This document shows, in pieces, positions 1 through 7,741 of a DNA stretch of 64,000 nt (position 1 is the first letter of the stretch; every line of letters begins with the position of its first letter). Made by a program: the position numbers and the translations under genes. The notes below the pieces were generated by a model. That model had not been told where the DNA came from, did no database searches, and saw only the letters and a list, made by a program, of their open reading frames with translations. The DNA is from RGIG4608 sp964413365. Lineage in GTDB: Bacteria > Bacillota > Clostridia > Oscillospirales > CAG-272. The stretch spans positions 4,992 to 68,991 of the forward strand of contig CAYPRM010000004.1 of assembly GCA_964413365.1 (NCBI GenBank), written 5' to 3'.

Positions 1-104
1 ACCCCATTACCTGCGCCGCCGCTGCCGTAACTCTCGTTATGACCGTCTGGTCGGGTGTCGTCTATATCAAGACCTATTGGAAATATCTTGATCCGAAGAT
101 GTGA
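1..104 (+). CDS. C-terminal end of a membrane protein, possibly PgsA (truncated by window edge)
   Basis: Only the last ~33 codons are present, read from position 3 and ending in TGA at 102-104. The peptide is an alanine/valine-rich hydrophobic segment, then S-G-V-V-Y-I-K-T-Y-W-K-Y-L and a short basic tail. That pattern resembles the last membrane helix of CDP-diacylglycerol-glycerol-3-phosphate 3-phosphatidyltransferase (PgsA), which makes phosphatidylglycerol phosphate in the membrane. The assignment rests on this short tail alone, so another CDP-alcohol phosphatidyltransferase or an unrelated membrane protein is possible. An intrinsic terminator follows at 154-180, so this is the end of its transcription unit. 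Confidence 0.45.
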   Translation, partial: PITCAAAAVTLVMTVWSGVVYIKTYWKYLDPKM

Positions 105-153
105 AGCTCAAAGTGGAAATTGTAAAATAATTGCGAATATATTTCAAAATACC

Positions 154-180
154 AAAAAAAAGAGCCTCGGCTCTTTTTTT
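154..180 (+). terminator. Rho-independent terminator
   Basis: An A-rich/GAGCC arm, a two-base loop and a GGCTC arm run directly into a seven-T tract. It would end the transcript of the partial gene at 1-104. Confidence 0.8.
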
Positions 181-199
181 GGTGGCGTTGGTCTGTTTT

Positions 200-290
200 C
201 GGGAGGAGGAAGCCTTGCGATCGAATTTGATCCATTGCAAAGCAACATCATTAGCCGAAGGCGGCATATATGCTTGTCCCTCAAAAAAAC
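200..290. repeat. Fragment of an interspersed palindromic repeat
   Basis: Positions 234-254 contain, on the minus strand, gctaatgatgttgctttgc. Nearly the same string (gctaatgatgttgcttcgc) occurs on the plus strand near 63938-63962 at the other end of the window. Both copies are noncoding and next to small palindromes, so this looks like a dispersed short repeat family. I see no coding capacity. Confidence 0.45.
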
Positions 291-291
291 G

Positions 292-319
292 AAATCCCCA
301 CGCTGTGGCGTAGGGATTT
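292..319 (-). terminator. Terminator of trpS
   Basis: The arms AAATCCCCACGC and GCGTAGGGATTT (one mismatch) enclose a TGTG loop. On the minus strand a run of T follows, about 30 bases past the trpS stop codon. Confidence 0.75.
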
Positions 320-350
320 TATTTTATACAGCTATACAGCCATATCGGCA

Positions 351-1349
351 TCAGATCTGGACGAAGCCGAGCTTTCTTCTGACCTTTGAGAGAGTTTTGC
401 GTGCGTAGTAGGAGGCTTCATCTGCGCCGCGTTTCATCTGCGCCTCGAGGAACGCCTTATCGGCGATGATCTCCGCGTATTTCTGCTGAACGGGGGCGAG
501 GGCATCCGCGCACGCTTCGCCGACGGCAAGCTTGAATTCGCCATAGCCGCGGCCGTCGAACTCACGCTCGATCTCCTCAATAGTCTTACCAGTGAAGCAG
601 GAATATATATTCATTAGGTTATTTATACCGTCCTTACCCTCGGCAAAGCGCACGCAGGTATCGCTATCGGTAACGGCACGCTTGAATTTGCGGATTATGG
701 TATCTTTATCATCGAGGATATAGACGACGGCATTGACGTTTTCGTCCGATTTACTCATTTTCTTCGTGGGATCGGCGAGGGAATTGATCTTCGCACCGTT
801 CTTGGGGAGCAGTGGCTCGGGAATGGTGAAGGTATCGGGGTAGATCTGATTGAACCTTGTTGCGATATCCCTCGTAAGCTCGAGGTGCTGCTTCTGGTCG
901 ATTCCGACGGGCACGACGTCCGTCTGATAGAGCAGAATATCCGCCGCCATGAGCGAGGGGTAGGTAAAGAGTCCTGCGTTGACGTTATCGGCGTGGCGCG
1001 CGCTCTTATCCTTGAACTGCGTCATACGCGAGAGCTCGCCGAACATGGTGAAGCAGTTGAGTATCCATGCGAGGTCGGTGTGCGCGGGGACGTGGCTCTG
1101 AACGTAGAGCGTATTTTTTTCGGGATCGAGTCCGCACGCCATATAAAGAGCGAGCGTTTCATACGTTCTGCGCCTGAGCTCCGCAGGCACCTGACGGACG
1201 GTTATCGCGTGATTGTCGACCACGCAGTAAAAGCATTTATAATTCTCGCTATAGCTCGAAAAATTCGAGATCGCGCCGAGATAATTTCCTATTGTGAGGT
1301 TGCCCGTGGGCTGGACGCCCGAGAAGCAGACCTTTTCGCCGTTTATCAT
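351..1349 (-). CDS. trpS: Tryptophanyl-tRNA synthetase
   Basis: Class I aminoacyl-tRNA synthetase that charges tRNA-Trp with tryptophan in the cytoplasm. The 332-residue length is standard for bacterial TrpS. The ATP-binding signature appears as P-T-G-N-L-T-I-G-N-Y-L-G near residues 14-25, and the KMSKS loop is intact at about 197-201. A GGAGGA Shine-Dalgarno lies a few bases upstream of the ATG. The gene stands alone, with its own sigma-A promoter at 1393-1421 and a terminator after the stop. No T-box leader is visible: the 5' UTR is too short for one, so tryptophan-responsive control is not evident here. Confidence 0.96.
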   Translation of the reverse strand: MINGEKVCFSGVQPTGNLTIGNYLGAISNFSSYSENYKCFYCVVDNHAITVRQVPAELRRRTYETLALYMACGLDPEKNTLYVQSHVPAHTDLAWILNCFTMFGELSRMTQFKDKSARHADNVNAGLFTYPSLMAADILLYQTDVVPVGIDQKQHLELTRDIATRFNQIYPDTFTIPEPLLPKNGAKINSLADPTKKMSKSDENVNAVVYILDDKDTIIRKFKRAVTDSDTCVRFAEGKDGINNLMNIYSCFTGKTIEEIEREFDGRGYGEFKLAVGEACADALAPVQQKYAEIIADKAFLEAQMKRGADEASYYARKTLSKVRRKLGFVQI

Positions 1350-1392
1350 AAAAGTCCTCCGCTGAAGATTAAAAAAATCAATAATTTAATAT

Positions 1393-1421
1393 ATTATAGC
1401 ACAGCGCGCGATTTTTTTCAA
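1393..1421 (-). promoter_or_regulatory. Sigma-A promoter of trpS
   Basis: On the minus strand: TTGAAA, 17 bases, TATAAT. It is about 45 bases upstream of the trpS start and back to back with the plus-strand promoter at 1430-1458. Confidence 0.75.
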
Positions 1422-1429
1422 GTATTATA

Positions 1430-1458
1430 TTGAAAAATCGAGCGAAATGTGATAAAAT
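1430..1458 (+). promoter_or_regulatory. Sigma-A promoter of the ThyX-like/pgeF unit
   Basis: TTGAAA, 17 bases, TAAAAT, about 55 bases before the start at 1513. Confidence 0.65.
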
Positions 1459-1512
1459 TTACTTAATATACCCGTGTCTGCCAACGGCACGCTGCTCTTA
1501 AGGAGGAAAATT

Positions 1513-2157
1513 ATGATAAAAATCGAACGCGGATGCGTTATGAATATGGAAAACGCGATCAGGGGCGCGAGAAACCCCATGAACAGCTGGGCGAGAAGCG
1601 ACAGCTTTACGGACGCGGAGGGGAATTTCGTGCTTGGCGCGAACGACCTCGATCTTGCCTGCCGACTTGCGCACGCAGGCTCGGATCACAGAAAATTCCT
1701 GCGTCAGATAATCGTGAGCGTTGACATCACGGCGCCCCTCTATTGGTGGAAGGAATTTGACACGTACAAGGTCGGAACGGTTGCAAATTCCTGCTCCACC
1801 ATGCACAAGATCCACTCCAAGCCCTTTGAGCGCTCGGATTTTTCCTGCGACAAGATGGACGGCGGTGCGCTTGCGGTACTCGATTCCGTGATAGCATACA
1901 TGGAGGGCGAGCGTCTTGCCTTCTGTGAGGACAAGAAAAACAAGCAGGCGTGGTTCAACATCATTCAAACTCTGCCCTCGTCGTACAATCAGATGAGGAC
2001 GGTAACGCTCAATTACGAAAATTTGATAAACATATATTACGCGCGCAGGTTTCACAAGCTTGACGAGTGGCATGTGCTCTGCGACTGGATAATGACTCTG
2101 CCGTACGCGCAGCAGCTCATCGCGGTAAAGGGCACGGAGAGCGACACGAATGCTTGA
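1513..2157 (+). CDS. Divergent ThyX-like protein of unknown function
   Basis: A 214-residue protein starting at the ATG behind AGGAGG at 1501-1506; an upstream in-frame ATG at 1474 has no ribosome site. The central stretch P-L-Y-W-W-K-E-F-D-T-Y-K-V-G-T and the later N-Y-E-N-L-I-N-I-Y-Y-A-R-R followed by E-W-H lie where flavin-dependent thymidylate synthase (ThyX) has its R-H-R...S substrate motif and its N-x-R-x-L...H-A-Q-W-E-I segment. The arginines of the ThyX signature are missing, so thymidylate synthase activity is doubtful. I recall similar proteins in clostridial genomes and phages, usually unnamed. It overlaps pgeF by 8 bases. The fold is inferred from pattern only; the function is unknown. 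Confidence 0.6.
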   Translation: MIKIERGCVMNMENAIRGARNPMNSWARSDSFTDAEGNFVLGANDLDLACRLAHAGSDHRKFLRQIIVSVDITAPLYWWKEFDTYKVGTVANSCSTMHKIHSKPFERSDFSCDKMDGGALAVLDSVIAYMEGERLAFCEDKKNKQAWFNIIQTLPSSYNQMRTVTLNYENLINIYYARRFHKLDEWHVLCDWIMTLPYAQQLIAVKGTESDTNA

Positions 2158-2956
2158 GAGGCGTGAGCGCGGCGGTGTAGTCTACTTTGCGAGCAGTCTG
2201 ATACGCTCGCGCCACGGGTTTTCAACTCGTATCGGCGGTGTCAGCAACCTTCCGCACACCGCGAGCCTCAACCTCGCCGCAGGACACGGCGACAGCGAGG
2301 AAACGGTAGCGAAAAATCTCAGCCTGCTCTCGGACGCCCTCGGTGTGGCGGCGAGCAGGATCATCAGCGTGCCGCAGGTACATTCGGCGGACGTTCGGAT
2401 CGTCTTGGAGGACGATGCGGGCTTAGGCACATCGCGCCCGTCGGCGTTCTCCTGCGACGGCTATGCTACGGCGTGCGACGGACTGCCCATTGCCGTAAAG
2501 ACTGCGGACTGCGTGCCGATACTCCTTGAGGCGAGGGACGGACGTGGGAATGTCATCGCCGTCGCCGCCGTTCACGCAGGCTGGCGCGGAACTGCCGAGA
2601 GGATCGCCGAGCGGGCTGTCCGAGAGCTGGTCGCATTTGGTGCGGAGAGGGAAGGGATCTATGCAGCAATCGGGCCCGCGATAGATGTATGTTGCTATGA
2701 AGTAAGAGAGGATTTTGCTAATACTATCCGTGAAAAACTTGGATTATTCTACGAAAATAACTACATTTTAAAAAGGGAGAACAGGCTTTTTGCGGACATT
2801 AAGGGAATGAATGAGTCCATTCTCCGTGAGTCGGGAGTGCCTGCGGGGAATATCGACACCTGCACGCTCTGCACCTGCTGTAATGAAGGGCTTTTCTACT
2901 CGCATAGGCGTCAGAGGGGTATTCGAGGTTCTATGATGAGCGTGATCTGTAAATGA
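2150..2956 (+). CDS. pgeF: PgeF/YfiH-type purine nucleoside phosphorylase (laccase-domain protein)
   Basis: A 268-residue member of the YfiH (Cu-oxidase_4, 'laccase domain') family. Characterised members use a zinc site to phosphorolyse purine nucleosides and deaminate adenosine; older annotations call them polyphenol oxidases. The family's metal-site motifs are present: V-P-Q-V-H-S-A-D-V, then T-A-D-C-V-P-I-L, then A-V-H-A-G-W-R-G-T, and the A-I-G-P...C-C-Y-E-V segment. The ATG lies within the last codons of the preceding gene, suggesting translational coupling. The substrate in this organism is inferred from the family. Confidence 0.92.
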   Translation: MLERRERGGVVYFASSLIRSRHGFSTRIGGVSNLPHTASLNLAAGHGDSEETVAKNLSLLSDALGVAASRIISVPQVHSADVRIVLEDDAGLGTSRPSAFSCDGYATACDGLPIAVKTADCVPILLEARDGRGNVIAVAAVHAGWRGTAERIAERAVRELVAFGAEREGIYAAIGPAIDVCCYEVREDFANTIREKLGLFYENNYILKRENRLFADIKGMNESILRESGVPAGNIDTCTLCTCCNEGLFYSHRRQRGIRGSMMSVICK

Positions 2957-3101
2957 ATTTGTGAAAATATTGTTGTACTATTCTAATAAATAAATATTGA
3001 AAACGCCTTGTAAAGTGGTAAACTAATTGTATAATACTATTATTTTTCACAGGCTTCACGATCCGTCAAAAATAATTTTTTAAAGAAAATTAAAAAAACA
3101 C

Positions 3102-3130
3102 TTGATTTTTGAGATTTCTTGTGATATAAT
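3102..3130 (+). promoter_or_regulatory. Promoter of tRNA-Thr
   Basis: TTGATT, 17 bases, TATAAT, ending 19 bases before the tRNA. Confidence 0.8.
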
Positions 3131-3149
3131 ATCAAAGTCAAGTGAAAAC

Positions 3150-3225
3150 GCTGCTATGGCTCAGTCGGTAGAGCACGTCATTGGTAATGACGAGGTCATC
3201 AGTTCGATTCTGATTAGCAGCTCCA
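3150..3225 (+). tRNA. tRNA-Thr (GGT anticodon)
   Basis: A complete cloverleaf. The acceptor stem GCTGCTA/TAGCAGC pairs perfectly. The D arm contains GGCTCAGTCGGTAGAGC, the anticodon loop is TTGGTAA (anticodon GGT, threonine), and the T arm contains GTTCGATTC. The discriminator T is followed by an encoded CCA at 3223-3225. It is a single-gene unit with its own promoter and terminator. Confidence 0.96.
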
Positions 3226-3228
3226 TCA

Positions 3229-3257
3229 AAAATCCGCACATTCTGTGCGGATTTTTT
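3229..3257 (+). terminator. Terminator of tRNA-Thr
   Basis: A ten-base-pair stem AATCCGCACA/TGTGCGGATT with a three-base loop, running into T5. Confidence 0.85.
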
Positions 3258-3276
3258 GGTTTTTGTTGAATATGAT

Positions 3277-3310
3277 AAGCCCACCTCAAGTTGAAGCTTG
3301 TGGTGGGCTT
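3277..3310 (-). terminator. Probable terminator of murE
   Basis: The hairpin AAGCCCACC-T-CAAG/CTTG-T-GGTGGGCTT has one mismatch and a six-base loop. It lies ~43 bases beyond the murE stop. The T tract on the minus strand is poor, so termination strength is uncertain. Confidence 0.5.
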
Positions 3311-3352
3311 GGTTATTTATGAATTTTGGGGAGTGCGCTGAGGGAGTGGTAT

Positions 3353-4849
3353 TCATTTATAGATTTTGGGGTACTGTGCGGTGAGGTTATACTCATTGAT
3401 ACAGTCGAGGAGGGTTTCACGTTCGGAAAAGTATTCATTGACGCCGCAGATGGTTTGGTAGCGCTCATGGCCCTTACCTGCGAGGAGGACGACGTCGCCG
3501 CTACGTGCGATACTGAAGGCGTACCTGATCGCCTGCTGTCTATCGGCGATGCGGACGTAGGACTTGGGATCTTCGTACCAGAATGCGATATCGTCGATTA
3601 TCCTCTCGGGATCCTCAAAATCGGGGTTGTCCGAGGTCAGGATCGAGAGATCGGCGAGTGCCGATGCGGCTTGTCCCATTTGCGCGCGCCGTATTTGAGT
3701 GCGGCCGCCGACCGAGCCAAAGAGGCAGATGAGGCGTCCTTCAGCGTAGGGGCGGAGGGCGGTGAGGGCTGAGGTGAGGCTGACACCGTTATGTGCATAG
3801 TCGATGACAAAGCACGCTCCCGTGGGGGAGGGAACAGTCTCAAAGCGTCCTCTCACGCTTATTTTTTGCATCGCCTCGGCGGCTTTTTTTGTGGGCACTC
3901 CAAGCTCGTGCAGGGTGGCGAGGGCGGAGAGCGCGTTATGGACATTGAACTCTCCGGGCATACCGAGCCTGATCTCGCAGATCTCGCCGCCGCAGGTACA
4001 GTCAAATCTTACGCCGAGCCCCGAGCTCTCGGCATACGGCTCGATCCCGTCTGCAAAAAGCTCCGCGTCCTTCCGTACAGTCGAGCACAGCACACGTCTT
4101 GCCTTACAGCCCGAGAGCATATCCACTGTGGCTGCATCGTCGGCGTTAGCGATGACGGCGCTACCGTCAAGGGTATCGAAAAAGCTCTTTTTTGCATTGA
4201 AATATTCCTCGACGCTTGCGTGCTCGCCTGCTCCTATATGGTCGGGGGAGAAATTTGTAAATATGCCGATATCGAATTTCGTGCCGCAGGTCCTGTGCAG
4301 GCTGAGTGCTTGGGACGATACCTCGAGCACGAGAGCGCGCATACCGTCGTCAGCCATTCTGCGCATATATTTCTGAAGGATATCGCTCTCGGGCGTGGTA
4401 TTGACCGTGGAATGGAAATTATCACCCCACTCGATGCCGTTCGAGCCGATATATCCGCAGGGAATGCCCGAGGCGTCGAGAGCCTGCTTTATGATGAGGG
4501 CTGTGGTGGTCTTGCCCTTAGTTCCCGTGATCCCTATCACCGCAAGCTCATGCGAGGGATCGGAATGGAGGGCGCAGGAGAGAAGTGCGAGTGCTTTCCT
4601 TGAGCTTTCAACTATCATCACGCTCGCGTCATCGGGAAGGTCGCACGGGCGGTACTCGCAGACGAAGGCTCTGCACCCTCGCTCATACGCACTCTTGGCG
4701 AAGGTGTGCCCATCTGCCGCAAAGCCGCGCACGCAGACAAGGAGAGAGCTGCCGTTCGCCTTGCGTGAGTCGCAGACGACGTTCTCTATCTCCCTCTCCG
4801 AGAAGCTACCCGTATATTCGATTTTTTGCAGAAGCTCCGAAAGACGCAT
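3353..4849 (-). CDS. murE: UDP-N-acetylmuramoyl-tripeptide synthetase (MurE)
   Basis: Cytoplasmic Mur ligase that adds the third stem-peptide amino acid to UDP-MurNAc-L-Ala-D-Glu during peptidoglycan synthesis. From the ATG at 4847-4849, preceded by GAGGTGG, it is 498 residues, normal for MurE; an upstream in-frame ATG would add 25 unlikely residues. The ATP loop G-I-T-G-T-K-G-K-T-T-T and the ligase centre N-T-T-P-E are visible. The motif that selects the third amino acid reads D-N-P-D-F-E. That is not the D-N-P-R of meso-diaminopimelate enzymes, so the residue added cannot be predicted with confidence. The gene is monocistronic. Confidence 0.95.
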   Translation of the reverse strand: MRLSELLQKIEYTGSFSEREIENVVCDSRKANGSSLLVCVRGFAADGHTFAKSAYERGCRAFVCEYRPCDLPDDASVMIVESSRKALALLSCALHSDPSHELAVIGITGTKGKTTTALIIKQALDASGIPCGYIGSNGIEWGDNFHSTVNTTPESDILQKYMRRMADDGMRALVLEVSSQALSLHRTCGTKFDIGIFTNFSPDHIGAGEHASVEEYFNAKKSFFDTLDGSAVIANADDAATVDMLSGCKARRVLCSTVRKDAELFADGIEPYAESSGLGVRFDCTCGGEICEIRLGMPGEFNVHNALSALATLHELGVPTKKAAEAMQKISVRGRFETVPSPTGACFVIDYAHNGVSLTSALTALRPYAEGRLICLFGSVGGRTQIRRAQMGQAASALADLSILTSDNPDFEDPERIIDDIAFWYEDPKSYVRIADRQQAIRYAFSIARSGDVVLLAGKGHERYQTICGVNEYFSERETLLDCINEYNLTAQYPKIYK

Positions 4850-4967
4850 ATTCCACCTCAAGCTAAAAAATGTTCTATATAGGATTATACCACATATTTT
4901 GCAATATTTCCATACGATCCTCAAAAAAAGTTGATCTTCTGTAAAAATTATTTAATTGCAAAAGCTA

Positions 4968-4996
4968 TTGACAATTTTGAAATTTGATTATATAAT
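4968..4996 (+). promoter_or_regulatory. Consensus sigma-A promoter
   Basis: A perfect TTGACA, 17 bases, TATAAT. It drives the flavoprotein at 5050 and probably the cmk-plsC-ispH genes behind it. Confidence 0.88.
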
Positions 4997-5049
4997 GTAG
5001 TAGTATGAGAATTAAAATGGCGGAGTATGGGTATACGGAGGAAAAGAGA

Positions 5050-6306
5050 ATGCAGAGGGAAGCGGACGTCATAGTCATAGGCGGCGGTGCGGCAGGCATG
5101 ATGGCGGCAGTAAATGCGGCTATGTGCGGCGCGGACGTTCTCCTGCTTGAGCGTAACGACAGGCTCGGCAGAAAGCTCTCCATCACGGGCAAGGGACGCT
5201 GTAACGTTACCAACGATTGCGACCGTGCGGAGCTGATGAAGAATGTTGCCACCAACCCAAAATTTCTTTTTGCCTCGTTCTCACGCTTCTCGAGTGCCGA
5301 TACTAAGGCGTTCTTCGAGGATCGCGGCGTTCCTCTCAAGGTCGAGCGCGGCAGGCGTGTGTTTCCCGTGTCCGACAAGGCGGCGGATATAGTTTCCGCA
5401 CTTGTACGAGCCTGCGATGAGGCGGGTGTCAGAGTCATTAACGCACGTGCCGAGCATCTTATCATTGAAAATGGCGAGATCTGCGGTGCTGCTGCGAGCG
5501 GTGTTGAATACCGTGCGGGGGCTGTGATAGTCTGCACGGGCGGTGCGAGCTACCCAAGGACCGGCTCTACGGGCGACGGATACAGACTTGCGAGGGAGGC
5601 AGGGCACAGGATAGTGCCGATACGTCCATCCCTTGTTCCCCTCGTGGCACGGGGCGGACTTTGCGCAAGGCTTCAGGGGCTATCCCTTAAGAATATTGGA
5701 TTTAAGATAAGAAGAAGCGGCACGGGGGATATGGTCTACGAGGACTTCGGCGAGCTGATGTTCACTCATTTCGGACTGACGGGACCTGTGGTGCTCTCGG
5801 CGAGTGCGCACATTCCCGACGCGCAGAGCGGTGATTACGTTGCGTGCATAGATATGAAGCCTGCGCTCGACAAAAGGACGCTCGATGCGAGGATACTCTC
5901 CGATTTTTCGGATGCCTCGAACAAGGATTTTATCAATTCGCTTGATGCACTGCTTCCTCAAAAGCTCATTCCAATAGTGGTGGGGCTTTCGGGCATAGAT
6001 CCGAGAAAAAAGGTCAATTCGATCACCCACGACGAGCGTGAGCGACTTGTGGAGCTGATAAAAAACATAGAAATACCGATATCGTCCCTGCGTCCCATCG
6101 ACGAGGCGATAGTTACAAAGGGCGGCGTCGACGTTTGCGAGGTCAGCCCGAAAACGATGGAGTCAAGGCTTGTGCGCGGACTGTATTTTGCAGGCGAGGT
6201 GCTTGATCTTGACGCATATACGGGAGGGTACAACCTTCAGATAGCCTTCTCCACGGCGACTCTCGCGGGAGAAAATGCCGCGTGGGACAGCCTTGCGGAA
6301 AAATAA
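5050..6306 (+). CDS. FAD-dependent oxidoreductase of the YhiN/HI0933 family
   Basis: A 418-residue flavoprotein with an N-terminal Rossmann motif V-I-G-G-G-A-A-G-M-M-A-A, followed by the family's conserved G-R-K-L-S-I-T-G-K-G-R-C-N-V-T-N and a C-terminal F-A-G-E-V-L-D-L-D-A-Y-T-G-G-Y-N-L-Q flavin-binding segment. The start is chosen at 5050 because GGAGG lies 8 bases upstream; an ATG at 5005 lies almost at the transcription start. The family is widespread (BaiN-like proteins are members), but its physiological reaction is mostly unknown. The first gene of a unit running into cmk, 18 bases downstream. Confidence 0.88.
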   Translation: MQREADVIVIGGGAAGMMAAVNAAMCGADVLLLERNDRLGRKLSITGKGRCNVTNDCDRAELMKNVATNPKFLFASFSRFSSADTKAFFEDRGVPLKVERGRRVFPVSDKAADIVSALVRACDEAGVRVINARAEHLIIENGEICGAAASGVEYRAGAVIVCTGGASYPRTGSTGDGYRLAREAGHRIVPIRPSLVPLVARGGLCARLQGLSLKNIGFKIRRSGTGDMVYEDFGELMFTHFGLTGPVVLSASAHIPDAQSGDYVACIDMKPALDKRTLDARILSDFSDASNKDFINSLDALLPQKLIPIVVGLSGIDPRKKVNSITHDERERLVELIKNIEIPISSLRPIDEAIVTKGGVDVCEVSPKTMESRLVRGLYFAGEVLDLDAYTGGYNLQIAFSTATLAGENAAWDSLAEK

Positions 6307-6324
6307 AAGGAGGATCTCGATCAA

Positions 6325-7092
6325 ATGAAGGACGGCAAAGAAGTAAAGATAGTGTACAGCGAGCCTGAAGGCTATTTTTCAAAGGAAATGAGAGAGGCAC
6401 TTGAAATCGGAGAATACGCAAAAAAGCTGAGAATAGCAATAGACGGCCCGTCCGGCTCGGGAAAGAGCACGCTTGCAAAGGCGGTGTCGCGTGAGCTTGG
6501 GATAGTTTACGTCGATACGGGCGCACTCTACCGCACGGTCGGATATTATGTATATATGAGGGGGAAGGATCCCAGAAGCGTGAGTGATGTGATCGCACTT
6601 CTTCCCGAGATAAATATAGAGCTGAAGTATGTTGACGGCTCGCAGAGAGTCATACTCAACGGCGAGGATCTCGGCGACAGGATAAGGCTTCCCGAGATGT
6701 CGATGTACGCATCTGCAGTCTCCTCGATCCCCGAGGTCAGGGCTTTTCTGCTCGATATGCAGAAGGCTCTCGCAAGGGAGAACAGCGTTGTAATGGACGG
6801 CAGGGATATAGGAACTGTGATAATCCCCGATGCGGATCTTAAAATTTTCCTCACCGCCTCCGACGAGTGTCGTGCGAGGAGAAGAACGGAGGAGCTTCGT
6901 GAGAAGGGCGTGGACGTCAGCTACGAGGATGTTCTCCGTGATATGATCGAGAGGGACAGGAACGACAAGAGCAGAAGCGTTGCACCTGCATTACCTGCTC
7001 CCGATGCGATAATATTTGACAACTCCGTTATGACAGTCGAGGAAAGCCTTAAGGAAATAGTGAGGTTAGTAAATGAGCGAAGAAAGGCATAA
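6325..7092 (+). CDS. cmk: Cytidylate kinase with N-terminal extension
   Basis: Phosphorylates CMP and dCMP to the diphosphates for nucleic acid and lipid synthesis. The Walker A motif G-P-S-G-S-G-K-S-T lies near residues 41-49, followed by V-D-T-G-A-L-Y-R and the D-G-R-D-I-G-T CMP-site motif. Typical Cmk begins about six residues before the P-loop. Here AAGGAGG at 6307-6313 and an ATG at 6325 predict ~34 extra, largely charged N-terminal residues. An internal ATG at 6388 is possible but has only a weak ribosome site. plsC overlaps by 20 bases, and cmk-plsC-ispH/S1 is a recurrent clostridial order. Confidence 0.95.
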   Translation: MKDGKEVKIVYSEPEGYFSKEMREALEIGEYAKKLRIAIDGPSGSGKSTLAKAVSRELGIVYVDTGALYRTVGYYVYMRGKDPRSVSDVIALLPEINIELKYVDGSQRVILNGEDLGDRIRLPEMSMYASAVSSIPEVRAFLLDMQKALARENSVVMDGRDIGTVIIPDADLKIFLTASDECRARRRTEELREKGVDVSYEDVLRDMIERDRNDKSRSVAPALPAPDAIIFDNSVMTVEESLKEIVRLVNERRKA

Positions 7093-7741
7093 CGGGGAAA
7101 TAGATATTAACAAGAAGAAAAGAGCATATTCGTTTTTCTATCATCTGCTTGCGGGCGGTGCAAGAAGGCTCTGCAGAGTCAGAGTCATAAACGCATCGAA
7201 CGAGCCTCTCGAGGGCAATTTCGTGCTCGTGTGCAATCACACAGCGGCGGCAGATCCGATAGTGATCTGCTCGACGATGAAGAGCCAAGTCAGATTCATG
7301 GCGAAGAAGGAGCTATTTAAGATCCCGATACTCGGGTGGTTCTTCAACGAGGTGGGCTGTTATCCCGTAAACAGGGGCGGCAGCGACGTTAACGCTCTCC
7401 GAACGACGATAAATCTTCTGAGAGAGGGCAGCAGCGTTGGAATCTTCCCACAGGGAACGAGGGAGCCGTGCATAGATCCTGCCGATGCCCACGTCAAGAG
7501 CGGCGTCGGGCTTATCGTTGCAAAGAGCGGTGCGGACGTTCTCCCCGTCTGCATAAAGTCCAAGTCGGGTAAGACGCAGTTTTTTAAGAAAAATTATCTT
7601 GTCATAGGTAAGCTCATAAAGAATGAGGAGCTCGACATCGAGCATAACGGCGGTACGGAGGGACACCAGAGGATCGCAGACAGGGTGTTCTCGGAGGTTG
7701 TTAAGCTCTGGCACGAGACGGATATAGAAAATGCAGAATAA
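7073..7741 (+). CDS. plsC: 1-acyl-sn-glycerol-3-phosphate acyltransferase
   Basis: A PlsC/LPLAT-family membrane-associated acyltransferase that acylates lysophosphatidic acid at sn-2 to form phosphatidic acid. The catalytic N-H-x4-D motif reads N-H-T-A-A-A-D-P near residues 47-54, and the glycerophosphate-binding motif reads F-P-Q-G-T-R-E-P. At 222 residues it has the normal family size. The ATG follows GAGGT inside the end of cmk, and the 3' end overlaps ispH by 11 bases, so the three genes are almost certainly one translationally coupled operon. Confidence 0.93.
   Translation: MSEERHNGEIDINKKKRAYSFFYHLLAGGARRLCRVRVINASNEPLEGNFVLVCNHTAAADPIVICSTMKSQVRFMAKKELFKIPILGWFFNEVGCYPVNRGGSDVNALRTTINLLREGSSVGIFPQGTREPCIDPADAHVKSGVGLIVAKSGADVLPVCIKSKSGKTQFFKKNYLVIGKLIKNEELDIEHNGGTEGHQRIADRVFSEVVKLWHETDIENAE

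Noticed and set aside
55..408. 117-residue plus-strand frame at the left edge
   Set aside because: It crosses two terminators and overlaps the end of trpS on the other strand.
3138..3356. Minus-strand open frame overlapping tRNA-Thr
   Set aside because: It is the antisense of the tRNA and its terminator; its N-R-T-D-D-L-type sequence is a common artefact of reading tRNA genes backwards.
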